From Cryptomeria japonica (Eukaryota > Streptophyta > Pinopsida > Cupressales > Cupressaceae), in NCBI RefSeq assembly GCF_030272615.1, contig NC_081411.1, forward strand, positions 215,122,654 through 215,186,653: 64,000 bases of DNA, written 5' to 3'. Position numbers and translations under genes: made by a program. Shown piece after piece: positions 12,281 to 24,035 of this stretch (position 1 is its first letter; every line of letters begins with the position of its first letter). A model generated the notes under the pieces. It saw only the letters and a list, made by a program, of their open reading frames with translations, was not told the DNA's origin and did not search any database.

Positions 12281-14560
12281 TTAAAGATTTATGCAAAGGA
12301 TTGGATAAGAGGAATGGAAAGATGGAAAATAGGTGTTGCATAATAGATGGGATATTGAAAGACTAGTGCATGAGTGAATGGAAATTTTGGTGGGATCGAC
12401 ATTGGCACACACCTTGAGGGGTGGTGGAGTGATGGAGGAAAAGTGTATTTTAGATTTTGATGGAGGGATAGTTATGGATTTTGGAACATGAGGACCCAAA
12501 ATAGATTTGAAAGGTTGTAAAGGTTTAGAAGTAGGGATAGCAATCTTGGATGTCAACTCTGATTTTTTTTAGGATTTTGTGCTTTGAGGAGTCATTTGAG
12601 AATCCACATTGTTTTTGATTTTTCTTTCTTTTGCAATTCCTTAGAACACATTGCTTCTACAAGTGTCTTAGGAACCCATATGGTTTTTTAATTTTCTCTC
12701 TTTTGTAGTTCCTTGGAACACATTGCTTCAACAAGCACCTTAGGAACCCATATGGCTTTTGAATTTCCTTTCTTTTGCTCAATGGGCCTTTGTGGCCTTT
12801 TTTATATCTCCTTTTCTTTTCAGATCACATTTTTCTTTGTTTTTACATGTCGATTAGATGGGACATGTTGATCCTTGAATGCATGTGGATTTTTAGACTT
12901 GTGGATTTTATGCTTGGCATCCAGATTGTTTCCCAAGGGAATGTAATTCATGAATGGATAAGAATGATATGAAGGACTTTTGGAGGGGTTGATATAAGTA
13001 TATGGCGGTAAGGTTCTAAAAAATGTGTGCCTTTGTCGATCTTGAATAAGGGTTGGAGGGGTAAAAGGACATAAAATGGATGGAAGGGATGAAGGGGTAG
13101 GCGTATATTTGGACTTAGATGAAGGGATGTGGGATTTAATAGGGATACCAATATTTTTAAATTCAAATTTTTCATTGGGGCCATGACCAACAAGACTTAA
13201 TTTGATATGGAAGGATTTTGATGTAACTTGTTCATGGAGGCCTGACTGCTTGCCTTGACTAATCCTTTGACTAATAGGATACTCATTTCTTTTGGAAGAA
13301 GACACAAGTTAATTTTGAGATGGATACAGAAATGATAGTGTCACAAAGTAGACCAAACTCAATGGAAGTGGAGGAACTCATTTGACCTATAAAAGGCTTA
13401 TTAAAAACTTGCATAGAGATGCTGGGGTCATGAGGGGGACTTAGAGAAATGAGATATTTAGGTGTGGAGGCTCATGATATGCTCATCTTGGGAGATGGAA
13501 TATTATGGAGGACATGTAGGCTCATGATAGGGAAATGGAAGGATACTTTGATCTTATCATGGAAGAGGAGCATTGGATAAAGTGGAAAAGATTTTTTGCT
13601 CTTTATTTTGAACAGGATTATTTGAAAAGTTGGAAGAGGCATCATGATATTTCTTAGGAAGTGGATTAGGAAAAGTATTTACAAGGATTCTTATCTCTTA
13701 AGATAGAAGGGTATCATCTTGGAAGAAATATAAAGGTATAAGAGGATCATCATGGGATTCTAGGGAGATATAATCTTGGTCAACCATTGGATGGGATTGG
13801 ACTTGGTGTCTTGATCTTGGTTTATGATAGGACTTGATTCTTCATTCTTTGGATTATCCTCTTGACATGAAGCCACTTCTAAGGAAAGAGTAGGATTTTG
13901 GATATGCATGGGGGGTTGTTGGAAGGTGTTCATGTTTTGGCATGATGGGGAAGTATTTTGGATGGGACTCTCTAGAGTGGGTATTATTGGAATTAGAGTG
14001 CATGATTGCATAGGATATGAGATTTTAAAATCATTAGAGGAACTTGTATCAAGATTAGGATTATCTTAGATTTTCATAGGAGATAGTCCTTGAGGGTCAA
14101 CATGAAAAACTTGTCATCATTAGGTTCATTGTTTGAAGGGGATGGTATGGATTGTTGTTGAGAAGCTTTAGGAGATAATGGCATCATGGGAGAGATGGAG
14201 GTTACATGTAGAGCCTTGCTAGACATAGCTTCATAATTTTGATCATGATTAGGAATAGTTACTTGTTTCTCTTTGGGTGTGTCATTGGGATCTTTGAATT
14301 TAATGATGATATTATAAAGGAGGTCTTGAATCTTATGTTTTAATTTCATGCAATACGAAGTCTTATGTTTGTCATGCCTATGATACACACAATAGATATT
14401 AAAAAATTACACCCTCGTGTGATCTTGTTAGGAAATGTGATGAAAATATGCTCAAGAAGCTCTTTCAAAGTCAACTCAATAGATTGTATCAAAGGAGTAA
14501 ATTGTCTATTTGAGGGATGTTTGGAAGAATTTTATTGCCATCTTGGTGAAGGAGTCATGT
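12281..14560 (-). pseudogene. Gag-like region of the non-autonomous element
   Basis: The clearest part is read leftward from about 14500. SIELTLKELLEHIFITFPNK is followed by a degraded zinc knuckle: a Cys just upstream of YHRHDKHKTSYC, then MKLKHKIQDLL. This is the CxYHxxxGHxTxxCxxLKxxIQDLI pattern of Ty3/gypsy (Tat/Ogre-like) Gag. Downstream come low-complexity Pro/Ser/Thr/Asn-rich open pieces at 14388-14074, 14011-13760, 13305-12820 and 12556-12281 in changing frames. No protease DTG motif is seen. The Gly of the knuckle reads as Asp and stops separate the pieces, so it is inactive. Gag of this kind packages element RNA into cytoplasmic particles. Confidence 0.55.
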
Positions 14561-17500
14561 GATCTTGTTCAAGATTTGGCCTTTGATTTTCAATTAAATT
14601 TGTTATTCTACCTTATATAGTCATTTTAGCATTCCTTGAAGTTTGTTATTCTTGATCTCATGAATTTGTCTCTCAAGAAGGTTCATTGATTATTTTTGTT
14701 GGAATTTAATTGATGTCATATATTTCTCTCTTGAGATCTTGAATTTGTTGAGCCAAGGTGGCCATGGGCATATATAATAGTTCTGATCTTTGACCTATAT
14801 GTCACGATATATGCCACTTAAAGTTTTGAATGAAATGCAAGTTCTAGAATGAAAGGATAACCTAAGGAGTGAAATGAATAGACTTCAATTGGATTATTGA
14901 AACCAATGCTAGGATTTTGATTGAATCAAATGCTGACAACTCTAAAGTAAGATAAAGATAATTCTACGTTTGAAAATGCTTATGTAGGCAAGATTAACTT
15001 GTGCTATGATGGATAGACACAAGGACAATGATCTATAAAGGAGGGTATGCTAAGATAAGAGATGATGGACTCCAAGAAAGTTACCATATCCCAAGATATT
15101 GATATGCTTCCCAAATCAAGTATGATAGACCTCAAGTGGTAAAGGTGATGTGTTATCCAATGTTTGATTTAAGACCTAAGGAGAGTGACTTAAGTACAGT
15201 TTGAAAGTTTTTCTTGACCCATGATGGATATGAAAGGACTGAGGATATGATTGAAGGAATGGATATGCAAGGATTGGATGATTAGAATGGGATGATCTAG
15301 AATAAGCAAGGACTAAAGGTTGAAACCTAAAAGATCAATATTGAAAGATGATTCCCCAAGAACATGCAATCTCAAGTAGGAGCACTAGGATCATTTTGAA
15401 TGTCCAAGCCTGTTCCATTTGTCAAAGTGCATTGATAGAAGTTTTCTAGTGATATGTCACATTTGTAGTAGTTCTTCAGAATGAGTTTTCTAATGAACTT
15501 GGGACTGTGATGTCTATGTTTCAAGAAGTAGAATGTAGGTCTTTGCTTAGGGATTTTGGTCTTGTGAGAAATCATGCAGCAGTTTGAGTTGTTTTGACTG
15601 TTGGACAAAATTTGAGTTTTGTAAAGTGCAGGTTTTTTGTCTTATGAGAAATCATGTAGACGTTTGAGCTGTTTTGACTGTTGGACAAAATTTGAGGTTT
15701 GTAAAGTGAAGTTTTAGGTGTGTTGTTTGATTATGATTGGAAATGTTTGTTTGAACACACATGAAGAACAAAATAGACAGAATGTTTCAGAAGCAACTCT
15801 TAAAAAAAATTAGAGTGAAAGTTTGAATGGGGCTTAGATTAGCCCAAATTTTCTACTGGTCTCGATAGATTTGAAAACACTTTTAAGCATGCATAACCTG
15901 GGCTGGAAAGAGGATACTACTTGCTGAGTCTCCACTCGGATTTCTCCAAATATTGAAACAAAGTATATAGAAAGAGATTTGTTGGCACTGGCTCCCCCTT
16001 ACACGACACACACTTCTCAGGCACACCAAAATCTCATACCTTGAAGGTCTGGATACCTTATGAACCAAGGGACATCTATCTCAATAATGAATATTATGTG
16101 TGGGGTGGCTTCAAAGGTCCAATCTCTTGCACTAGCAAGAAAAAAGGTTTTGGGTTTCTACAAAAAAGGTTTGGGGTAATTATCTAAGGAACACCAATCC
16201 ACACAAATTCTTGAAGCAAGCCACTTAAGACTAAATTACTAATCTTATCAGTGTAAAGGGGGTCTTTGCATAGCCAAATTCACTTAGCACTCCAGTTGTG
16301 TAACCACTTTGGACAAGCTTTCACTTGCTACCCATTTGTATAATGGTTTTAAAATCACCACTCAAAATACACTAGAAGAGAGGATATCTCTAATGTGTCT
16401 TAGTTTTGAAACACTCTTATGAGGTGATGAGGCCCCCAAAAAGGTGCTTCTGTACTAAAATAAAAAGCGGGTATTGTTAATCACCTTTCTCTTACATCCA
16501 AGATCCAAGAAGGTCAAGGGAGAGGATATTTGATGTGATGGTGGTTCCATGCTACAAAATGTAAATGCATTTATCACAATAAATAGTTATTCTTTTTAAA
16601 CACCAAAATGAAATGTGATTTAATCTAAAATAATACAATTTGTTTCAAATCATCATTTGTTTGACATGCATCCTGCATCAAATAACATTATTATTTTTTC
16701 TTTTAAGCCTTCAACACAGAAGGGGGAAGTTGCAAAAGACCACAAGGATTAACCTGAAAATAAAAAAATCCCATTAAACAATAAATAAAACTCACTAACA
16801 AAAGCCCACACTACTAACACACTAACAAGACTTGAACAAACAAGCTTACTAACAAAAACAAAATTAACTACCAAACACCCAAAACAATGAAAAAAATAAC
16901 ACAAACTAACAAACAAACAAATACTAATAAAAAAACTAATGAAATTAACAAATCTAATTGAAGATCTAAATTAATGTTCAACTAACTAGTTTAAATTAAC
17001 AAAAACTAGATTAATCTAAAATTAACCTATAAAAAACTAAATTAATCTAAATTTAAAACTATCAATCTAAATCTAAATAACAAAATTAAATAAAAAATTT
17101 AAAATATAAACTAACATAACAAAAAAAAAAACTAAACTAAAAAAAAACAAAATTTAATCTATTTAAAAAATAAATAAATCTAATCTAATTAAAAATAAAA
17201 TAAAATTTAACTAATTAAAGAAAACAAAATTTAAACTAATTTAATTTTTTGAGCATGCAAAATGTGAGCTATTTGAAGAATGGAAAACATGAGAGCATAG
17301 ATAGGCAAGTGAATCGTTTGAAAATTGCAAACCAAAAAAAGGTATAAACTATTTGGCAAGGTGCTATTCAAATTTAATGTAGTAGCCTAGACAAGCAATG
17401 TTGACTGCCATAACAAGTCTATATGAGCAATGAATAGGTCCAAATATGGATTGTGTGGGCTTCTTGACATGCATGTAAGGTGGTTTAGAATAAAATTTTA

Positions 17501-17822
17501 TATGATTTGTAGGGCTTTCTCAAAACAAATTTGTGTAACTTTCTTGTAGGCAACACGGGTCTGTAATGCCAGGTGTAGAGATAATAAATGTAGAATGAAA
17601 GAGGGGCGGGATGACACATAGATGATAGTATTTTAAACAAAAATGATAATGAACTAGCTATAATAGGAATATCAAAATGGGATACAAGTGATATATCTTC
17701 AAACAAATTGCAAGAAAAGTGTTGAAACCTTCAAACAAACTCACAGATAGAATGTTAAAAAACCTGCAAGTCAAGTTAAACCTTTATCAAGTGAAAGAAA
17801 AACAATGAAAGGACAAGTGCAT
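14561..17822. other. Long 5' leader of the element, no gene
   Basis: Non-coding in all frames apart from short chance ORFs. 16740-17250 is strongly A/C/T biased, with runs such as aactaacaaacaaacaaat, and almost lacks G. The segment 15880-16080 is less AT-rich and unlike its surroundings; I could not identify it. Confidence 0.45.
15555..15714. repeat. 80-bp tandem duplication
   Basis: Two adjacent copies with period 80 share gttttgactgttggacaaaa and tttgtaaagtg, with a few substitutions. Confidence 0.8.
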
Positions 17823-17840
17823 GTCCCATTAAGCGTGCCA
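17823..17840 (-). other. Candidate primer-binding site
   Basis: Two bases inside the 5' LTR, the minus strand reads TGGCACGCTTAATGGGAC. Plant primer sites start with TGG because tRNAs end in CCA. The matching tRNA is not clear and it is not initiator Met. Confidence 0.4.
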
Positions 17841-17842
17841 AA

Positions 17843-18650
17843 TGTAGATGGTAGAAACAAAAATATACTTGTGACCTTATGGATTAAGATCCAGACATTT
17901 CCAACATCTAACAATAGAGTACATGCAACAAAAATAGAACATAAAAATGTACAATTCTAACACAGGCATTCAATAATTTTTTTAACTCTATTGCCTTCTT
18001 ATATTCAAGATTGGGAAATTGATATTTACGCTCTCAAATTTCTAGCACTAAGCACTAGAAACTATGAAGAATGGAAATAGAGGACATCAAATGTGAGAAT
18101 AAATGAGATGATGAACAAATATTATCAAATATGCAAGCTAAAATGCAAGAACAAGATTTGAAATTGCAAGTATGCAAAATGATGGATTTATTTTGCTAGA
18201 TGATTGGAAATAGGAGGGGGCTAGGTTTAAATAGAAATCCTTAGGGGGGATCCAACTTGTAGGATGGATGTGGGATAACAATTAGGGAATAAATGAAGAA
18301 TGTTTATCCCGCATGCATTAGATGAGTGTAATTGATAGGGGTGAGAGATCTGTTAAATAGAGGGTGCATTGTGATATGAGAAGGATTTAGGAATTTGTGA
18401 GTTTAATGAATAATGGAATATGTATTATTTAATAGATTATATTATTAAATAGAACTAGTGGAATAATGAACATATTATTTATTTAGTGGATTAATGATAT
18501 GGATATTAATATTAATATTAATATAATGAATATTATAGTAGAGAATAATGAATTAATGAGAAATGAATATTATTAATGGATCCACTTGATGATGTTGAAA
18601 AAATTAAGATTAATTAAGAGAACATTTTAATGAATTTTTTTGTATCTACA
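17843..18650 (-). repeat. LTR (5' end of the minus-strand element)
   Basis: Pairs with 9451-10260. It begins tgtagatggtag and ends tgtatctaca. The candidate primer site lies just inside it and the ATACC duplication just outside. Confidence 0.9.
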
Positions 18651-19050
18651 ATACCTTTTTGCAAATAATTTTAGAGTTCTCATTCGAAAGGCCTTTGACA
18701 TATGGGATGAAGGCAACTATGGAGCCTTTAGACACATTAGGTTTTCATATTAGATTAGCTCAATTTTTGGCAAGATTGAAGGCTCTAAGGATTTTCTTAT
18801 TGTGGTAACCATTATAGTTGAAAATTGAATAAAGGTGGGTAACTCTAGATTAATATAGTATTCATCATAAATGGAATAGACTTGAGTTGCAAGAGTACTG
18901 ATAACTACCATGGGCAAGATGATGGTGGGATGAGGCATGTAGGTATAAGTTAGTCCATGTGGATTTTCTAAAAACTTGATGAGTCAGGGTACCATCTTCA
19001 TTCCTAATGATGAGGATGTCCTCATCATTAGGAGTAAAGTTCTCTTTTTA
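18651..19050 (-). pseudogene. Penelope-like element, RT C-terminal/linker end
   Basis: Read leftward, this gives RNEDGTLTHQVFRKSTWTNL and then YLHASSHHHLAH. That is the post-catalytic part of Penelope-like reverse transcriptases, usually FRNEDGxLxHxVYRKPTHTDxYLxxxSxHHPxxK. It continues, with stops and frame changes, through STLATQVYSIYDEYYINLE, NYNGYHNKKILRAF and AFIPYVKGLSNEN, which match the thumb/linker block ending in PYVKGLS. The catalytic palm with YxDD would lie upstream (above 19050) and is missing, so the element is 5'-truncated, as is common. The reading resumes at 9450 on the far side of the inserted LTR element. Confidence 0.7.
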
Positions 19051-19440
19051 CAATTTGTGAGAGTGAATTATATTTCTTTTGGTGAGTTCCATTGTCTTTT
19101 TGGGGTCTATTACTAGTGCTCCCTTTGATTTTTATTTATTTTTGATAATTTTTCTTGTAAATGAAAGAAAACTATCCTTATAATTGAATGAAGAACCTTT
19201 CCTTTATTTAATCATTTAAAAGATAATTTGTAAAAAAATTATATAATTAAATTTTTATTAAAATTTTAAAAATCAAACAAAACTTTTAAACCTTTTTAAT
19301 AAAATATAGGGCAGTGAAGTTCTTGCCAAAGATTGGAAGAACAATTTTGATTTGTTTGATTTGTTTGCATTAGAAAAAGGCCTAGACTAAAGGGAAATAA
19401 TTGAATTGAACACATTGACAAAAATACACTTTATATAATC
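19051..19440. other. No gene seen
   Basis: AT-rich sequence upstream of the Penelope-like truncation point. The first 100 bases still read open on the minus strand but match nothing I know. Confidence 0.3.
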
Positions 19441-19447
19441 TCCAATC

Positions 19448-19480
19448 ATATAGAGCTAGCAGTCCAAATGGTAGAGCAAC
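19448..19480 (+). repeat. Partial tRNA-derived SINE head
   Basis: gctagcagtccaaatggtag matches the first part of the SINE at 19640 (ggctagtagctcaaatggta). No B box follows, so it is a truncated or rearranged relative. Confidence 0.4.
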
Positions 19481-19639
19481 CAAAGGTATGATAGAGAGAT
19501 TATAGAAATAAGACCTTATTGGTATGTGCTTTTTAGCATGACATCAAAGCCAGACTGAATGAGCTAGTTATTGAACCATTTGCATTTTGAAGTTAATATT
19601 GGAAGGTCAGTCCACACTCCAAAATACTTAAACCATATT

Positions 19640-19765
19640 AGGCTAGTAGCTCAAATGGTAGAGCACCTATAGATGCACCTAGAAAGGCCTAGGTTCAAGT
19701 CTTGGTTGGTTCATTCTCTCCATGATGTAAGAGAAGTAATTTGTATAATGTATTTTAATTTGTAA
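19640..19765 (+). repeat. tRNA-derived SINE
   Basis: A-box TAGCTCAAATGG at 19647-19658 and B-box GGTTCAAGTCT at 19692-19702, 33 bases apart. The D-stem is still perfect (GCTC/GAGC), and ends around ggctagt and gttggtt can pair with many G-U pairs. This is a tRNA-like head followed by an unrelated body ending near ttgtataatgt. It is too degenerate for a working tRNA. Confidence 0.6.
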
Positions 19766-22700
19766 TTCATAAAAACATTCTCATCTAAGATTTCATGTTA
19801 TCAAAGGAGAAAAATTGCATGTTGAATACTTTGGCAACATTTACATTCCTGACGTTTTGAACCATAATTTTCTCCTCTTTTCCTAAAAACTATTTCTATG
19901 TCATTTTGAATACCAAATAAGCTTTTTAATATTTGTGGTCATCTAGTAAATGTTCTATCTTATATAGAAATTTGAATATGTTAAAATTTGGAGTGAAGAT
20001 GTTAGTTGTTGTTCTTCCCTAATATAGGTTTAAAATTATAAAGAAATTAAATATAATGCTTGTTGTTTGTCCTCCTTGAATTAAATTTTATAGAATTTAA
20101 TCTATTCAAGTTTGCAGGATTTGACTTCAAGTGCCAAATTGAGGTTAGGATGAAGCATAATTTTGGTCTAGCATCTTTTGTACGAGAATCCAGATTTGAC
20201 AGAGAACTTGTAATCATAGGTAAGGTCTCCAATGCTAGCTTAACCTAATGAGAGTGTTGTCTTTTGCAGTGTTTCACTAAAGATGGACTTAACCTATAAT
20301 TTACTATTCTCTTCTATTAAGCTTAGAGATGTTTGGCATCATATTTTTGTTGTGATGCTTACCTTCCCAAATTGTTTCTTGAATAGATATGGGTTCTATT
20401 CCAACCTCTATTTTATTAATTATAAATTTTTTTTTTCCAATAATGTTAATTTTTTGTGTGGATGAGGTGATACTTGGTGACCTTATCTATCATTTTGAGG
20501 GTATAGCCCCATGCTAGAATAGTAAAAAATTGGTGGAGAGGAGCAAGGAATTAGGGAGTTATTCCAATCTCAATAGAAGCCACCTCAACTTGAAGTGAAT
20601 GCAGCAATGGGTGGAAAGATGCAGACCATCAAGGGTGAGGATAGAATGTACAAAAAAATTCTTTTAAAAAAATGTAGGAAACACGTATCAATATCACTAC
20701 AAGCTCATAGCCAATATCTAGTCTGATATATGACAACTAATCTCAAATTAGAAATGCAAAAGAAATAACTGTTTAATTAATGTGTTTTTAGCCATAATCT
20801 AGCCTGATATAGTAGCTAAATTTAGATTTGAAAGCTAAATAAAATAGCCATGTGATCAATATTGATTTTAACCTTGCAACATGACTGTGGCTTATTTGAG
20901 TTTTGAGATTAAACTTAACCTTTACATGCTTATATTTGAATGACAACAATATGCAATTAAATATAAAGTAAGAGGAAAACAATGCTCGCTCATGACAAAA
21001 AAAACATAAAAAAGGACGAATTTAGGAAACTTTTTTTTTTCAAGATTATGGTAATTTCCACTTCATTGATAATAAAATTGAACTACGATTCTACATGAAG
21101 CATTCTATTTTATTCCTAAACTTGTAATTTATCTTGGAAAATCTCCATGAAAATCCCTAATGTACAAAACTTGCCACTTTATGATGAAATAACCAATTCT
21201 TTAATGGTTTAACTAGAACCATAAACACAACTACAATTTCACCTCCTAATATGCATACTGCCAAATAAAAGAATGCAGTTTTTGCAATACTAACCAGCTA
21301 TACAAAATCACAAAAAAATGTGACAATTGGGGTAGGTTCTTAAACCAGTTATGTCAAAGTTGAATAGTTAAATTTCAAACTATCAATAAGCCATAGGAGT
21401 CATAGGACATGATGTGACAACTATCCATATCTTACAACTAGGGATACACATTACATTTAGGTCTAGTAGTTACTGTGAACCATCCATTCAAATTACAAGA
21501 TAAACAAAAAAATTCCTCAAAACTCATTAAAGAATTGGAATACAAACTGTTAATGCATCCTCACATATCAACAACACATAATAGAAACATACAGTAATGA
21601 GTTTCTTTTACCAAACAAGTCAAGTTGTATACTTAAAAATTCTCTAGAATTATAAAAGCATTATATCACTAGCCCCTAATGCATCTTCGCTAATCAACAA
21701 CACACAATGAAACCATATAATGAAGGATTCCCAACACTAACAAGTTGAGTTGTTGTATAATAGTAAACTATAGATCCCAACGGATTTGTATTACAATATC
21801 AAACCGCAAATGGTTTTCCTTGAACCATCCAATCAAAAAACAAAACACAAACTAGAAAATTCACCGGCATAATAAAATGGATTGCAATGTTACCAAATTG
21901 GGAAAGATACTTCGTCACATATAAATGACACCTAAGTCAATCAAAATAATTTTTATTTCATGATCAAACTAGAAACAATCTCCAAATACAAGTTATATTG
22001 AATCATCTAGGAAAACAAAAAAAATATATACAAAAAATTGCATTCCTTGATTATGGAATGTTTCCTAAAAAAACTGAACAATACCTTATCTACAAAAAGT
22101 GTTTTGCTTGGCCTACTAGAGGATCAATTCAAAATAGTAAAATGACATGAAAACATATACCCAAAACATACATGGAGTATCCAAAATTCACATAAACGAA
22201 AGATAGAATGTAGGATAACAATAAAAGTTTAAAATGAGTAGTACAGTTCAAGTACAAAACAAGATCCAACCAAGCACTATTAACTCATATATTCTTGAAA
22301 ATCCTGTAGTTTCCAACACCAAAAAAATGCAATTGCTTTATTAAAAACCTTCATATTAGCCGACCATTAGATTCTAGACTTACAACATCCATGAACAAGG
22401 TCTTGTCCTAAATCTTTGAAAGAATTGTCATTGTGAGAGACTTTGTAAATTCCTATGGATAACCACTATTTAGGATCAAAAAATTAGGCTCTTTATACAC
22501 AAATCAAAGAAATCAAAGTAGGATTTTTGAACTTTGTTATAGAAATAGATTGAATATAGCAACACAAAAGAACAATCGTGTTATAGTCTCACATGGTAAG
22601 CTTTGATTCGAGACTAAAGAATCACATTTTCATTAATCTAAGACAAATTCTCCTTAAATGCTTTGCAATTACACTTGGCTCTCAAGGTAGTGCTCACATA

Positions 22701-23590
22701 AGTAAGTGGGTTTCTTCTTGAAAAACTATATCTATCAATATATATAGCATTAGATATTACTGAAATTCTTGTGGGGTGAGTTTAGTGTGTGGTGAATAGA
22801 GAAAAATATGGTATTTTCTAGTCACAGTGTGGATTGAGTTGAAAAATAGAGTACCAATATGTGAATATATTTACAAAATTTGATAGAATGGGGTTGGGGA
22901 GATTGGCTAGATTGGGGTCATGGCTTTAGGATTGCTTTCTTTCCTGTGCATTTCCTTTTCTCTACATGCTACACACTAGACCTTTGTCATATTGAAAAAG
23001 GCATGTGTTCATATTAGTTGCTTCCACACAAGGTTTACATGCATGACATTGCAAAATCGGTTGCATGTCTTTCCAAGTGCATTTTGTTGGGCTCATAACT
23101 ACATTGCATCGTTTTCCTAATTTCTGCCACCATGCCTTAGAAATTGTGTGTTCTCTCTTCTCAAAATACTGAGAGCAAGTCCCTAACAACCTGCAACTAG
23201 AAATGGAATCCAATGAAAGATCGGCAAAAATTATTTGATCATTCTTACATAAAAAACTTGCTTTTTAACCCTCTCAACTTAAAAACTAAAATCAAATCTT
23301 TAAAAAAATTGAATTCTAATTGAATGTCATATAAAATCAATTGATCATTGTTTAAGAGCATGGCCTATGCTATAATTCCATGCATGAAAGGAACTAAAAA
23401 AAATATGTGTTTCTATTTAGCTAGCAATGAAGGTATTAATGAAACTAGACTAAATTTCATTTCGTATTTAAGGAATGAACACAATAATGACAAGATGATG
23501 AATAGATATTTAAATATTAAAAATAATATACGACTAGCATACACAAACCTCACAACTTCAGTAATTGCAGTATTAGACACTTGACATCCC
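19766..23590. other. No confident gene
   Basis: AT-rich sequence with only short ORFs. The minus-strand ORF 23213-22962 contains several Cys (CHACKPCVEATNMNTC) and could be an exon of an unknown gene, but it has no recognisable family and no clear splice sites. A diverged tandem duplication of about 127-bp period lies at 21549-21765. Confidence 0.4.
21549..21765. repeat. Diverged tandem duplication, period about 127 bp
   Basis: taatgcatcctcacatatcaac at 21550 recurs as taatgcatcttcgctaatcaac at about 21677. Both are followed by acaacaca(t/c)aat and later by caagt(c/t)(a/g)agttgt. Confidence 0.6.
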
Positions 23591-23619
23591 AACTTATCTG
23601 ATGTTTTTTTAAAAAAAGG

Positions 23620-24035
23620 TACTGTACGGAATACTCAACTGACAGCTATCTTCAAAGAATCGACAACATAAAAGTTCAAACAGATATCAATGTGGAAATG
23701 TCGGTGAGTAAATCAATCTAACAGTCACGAGTGTGTTTTTCCATTTATGCCGAGACCATCATAATTCTTCCGGGACGCTTCAGATGCGACGCCTTTTCTG
23801 GCACCAAAATTTTTGAAACCCAAACTGGGTACTTGGCCAAGGATATTTGGGGAACTGACGGACGCCATTATACTTTGCAGGATTCTCTGAAAAATACAGG
23901 TAAACCTTAACTCTTCAAATTATTATTGTGCCAAATATGTATCTTGTATAAGTTCCTTTTAAGTTTACAGACAATTTGTTTGGTCGAAGGTTAATTTAAG
24001 GAACTACTGGATGTGAAATTGAAACATTTTTTAAC
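23620..24035 (+). promoter_or_regulatory. Upstream region and 5' UTR of the HeLo-like kinase gene
   Basis: GC content rises from about 23640. A donor-like aatacag/gtaaac at 23899/23900 and an acceptor-like aagtttacag at 23961-23970 would define a short 5' UTR intron before the ATG at 24036. No TATA box stands out. The transcription start cannot be placed from sequence alone. Confidence 0.35.

Larger units (their letters stand above)
9451..18650 (-). mobile_element. Non-autonomous gypsy-type LTR retrotransposon, 9.2 kb
   Basis: Complete by structure: two LTRs of about 810 bases with TG...CA ends, flanked by the 5-bp duplication ATACC (9446-9450 and 18651-18655). The orientation is minus. A polypurine tract lies inside the left LTR, a candidate primer site lies inside the right LTR, and the interior codes leftward. 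The 7.6-kb interior holds a gag-like, Pro/Ser-rich region but no recognisable protease, reverse transcriptase, RNase H or integrase. It therefore looks like a large retrotransposon derivative (LARD) that depended on a partner element for replication. The LTRs differ at many positions, so the insertion is not recent. It sits inside the Penelope-like element. Confidence 0.85.

Noticed and set aside
19640-19716. A possible tRNA gene
   Set aside because: Boxes A and B and a D-stem are visible, but the acceptor stem relies on many G-U pairs and there is no sensible anticodon stem; it fits a SINE head better.
22962-23213. Minus-strand Cys-rich ORF as a gene
   Set aside because: It is a single short ORF with no recognisable family, splice partners or promoter; kept only as a remark.
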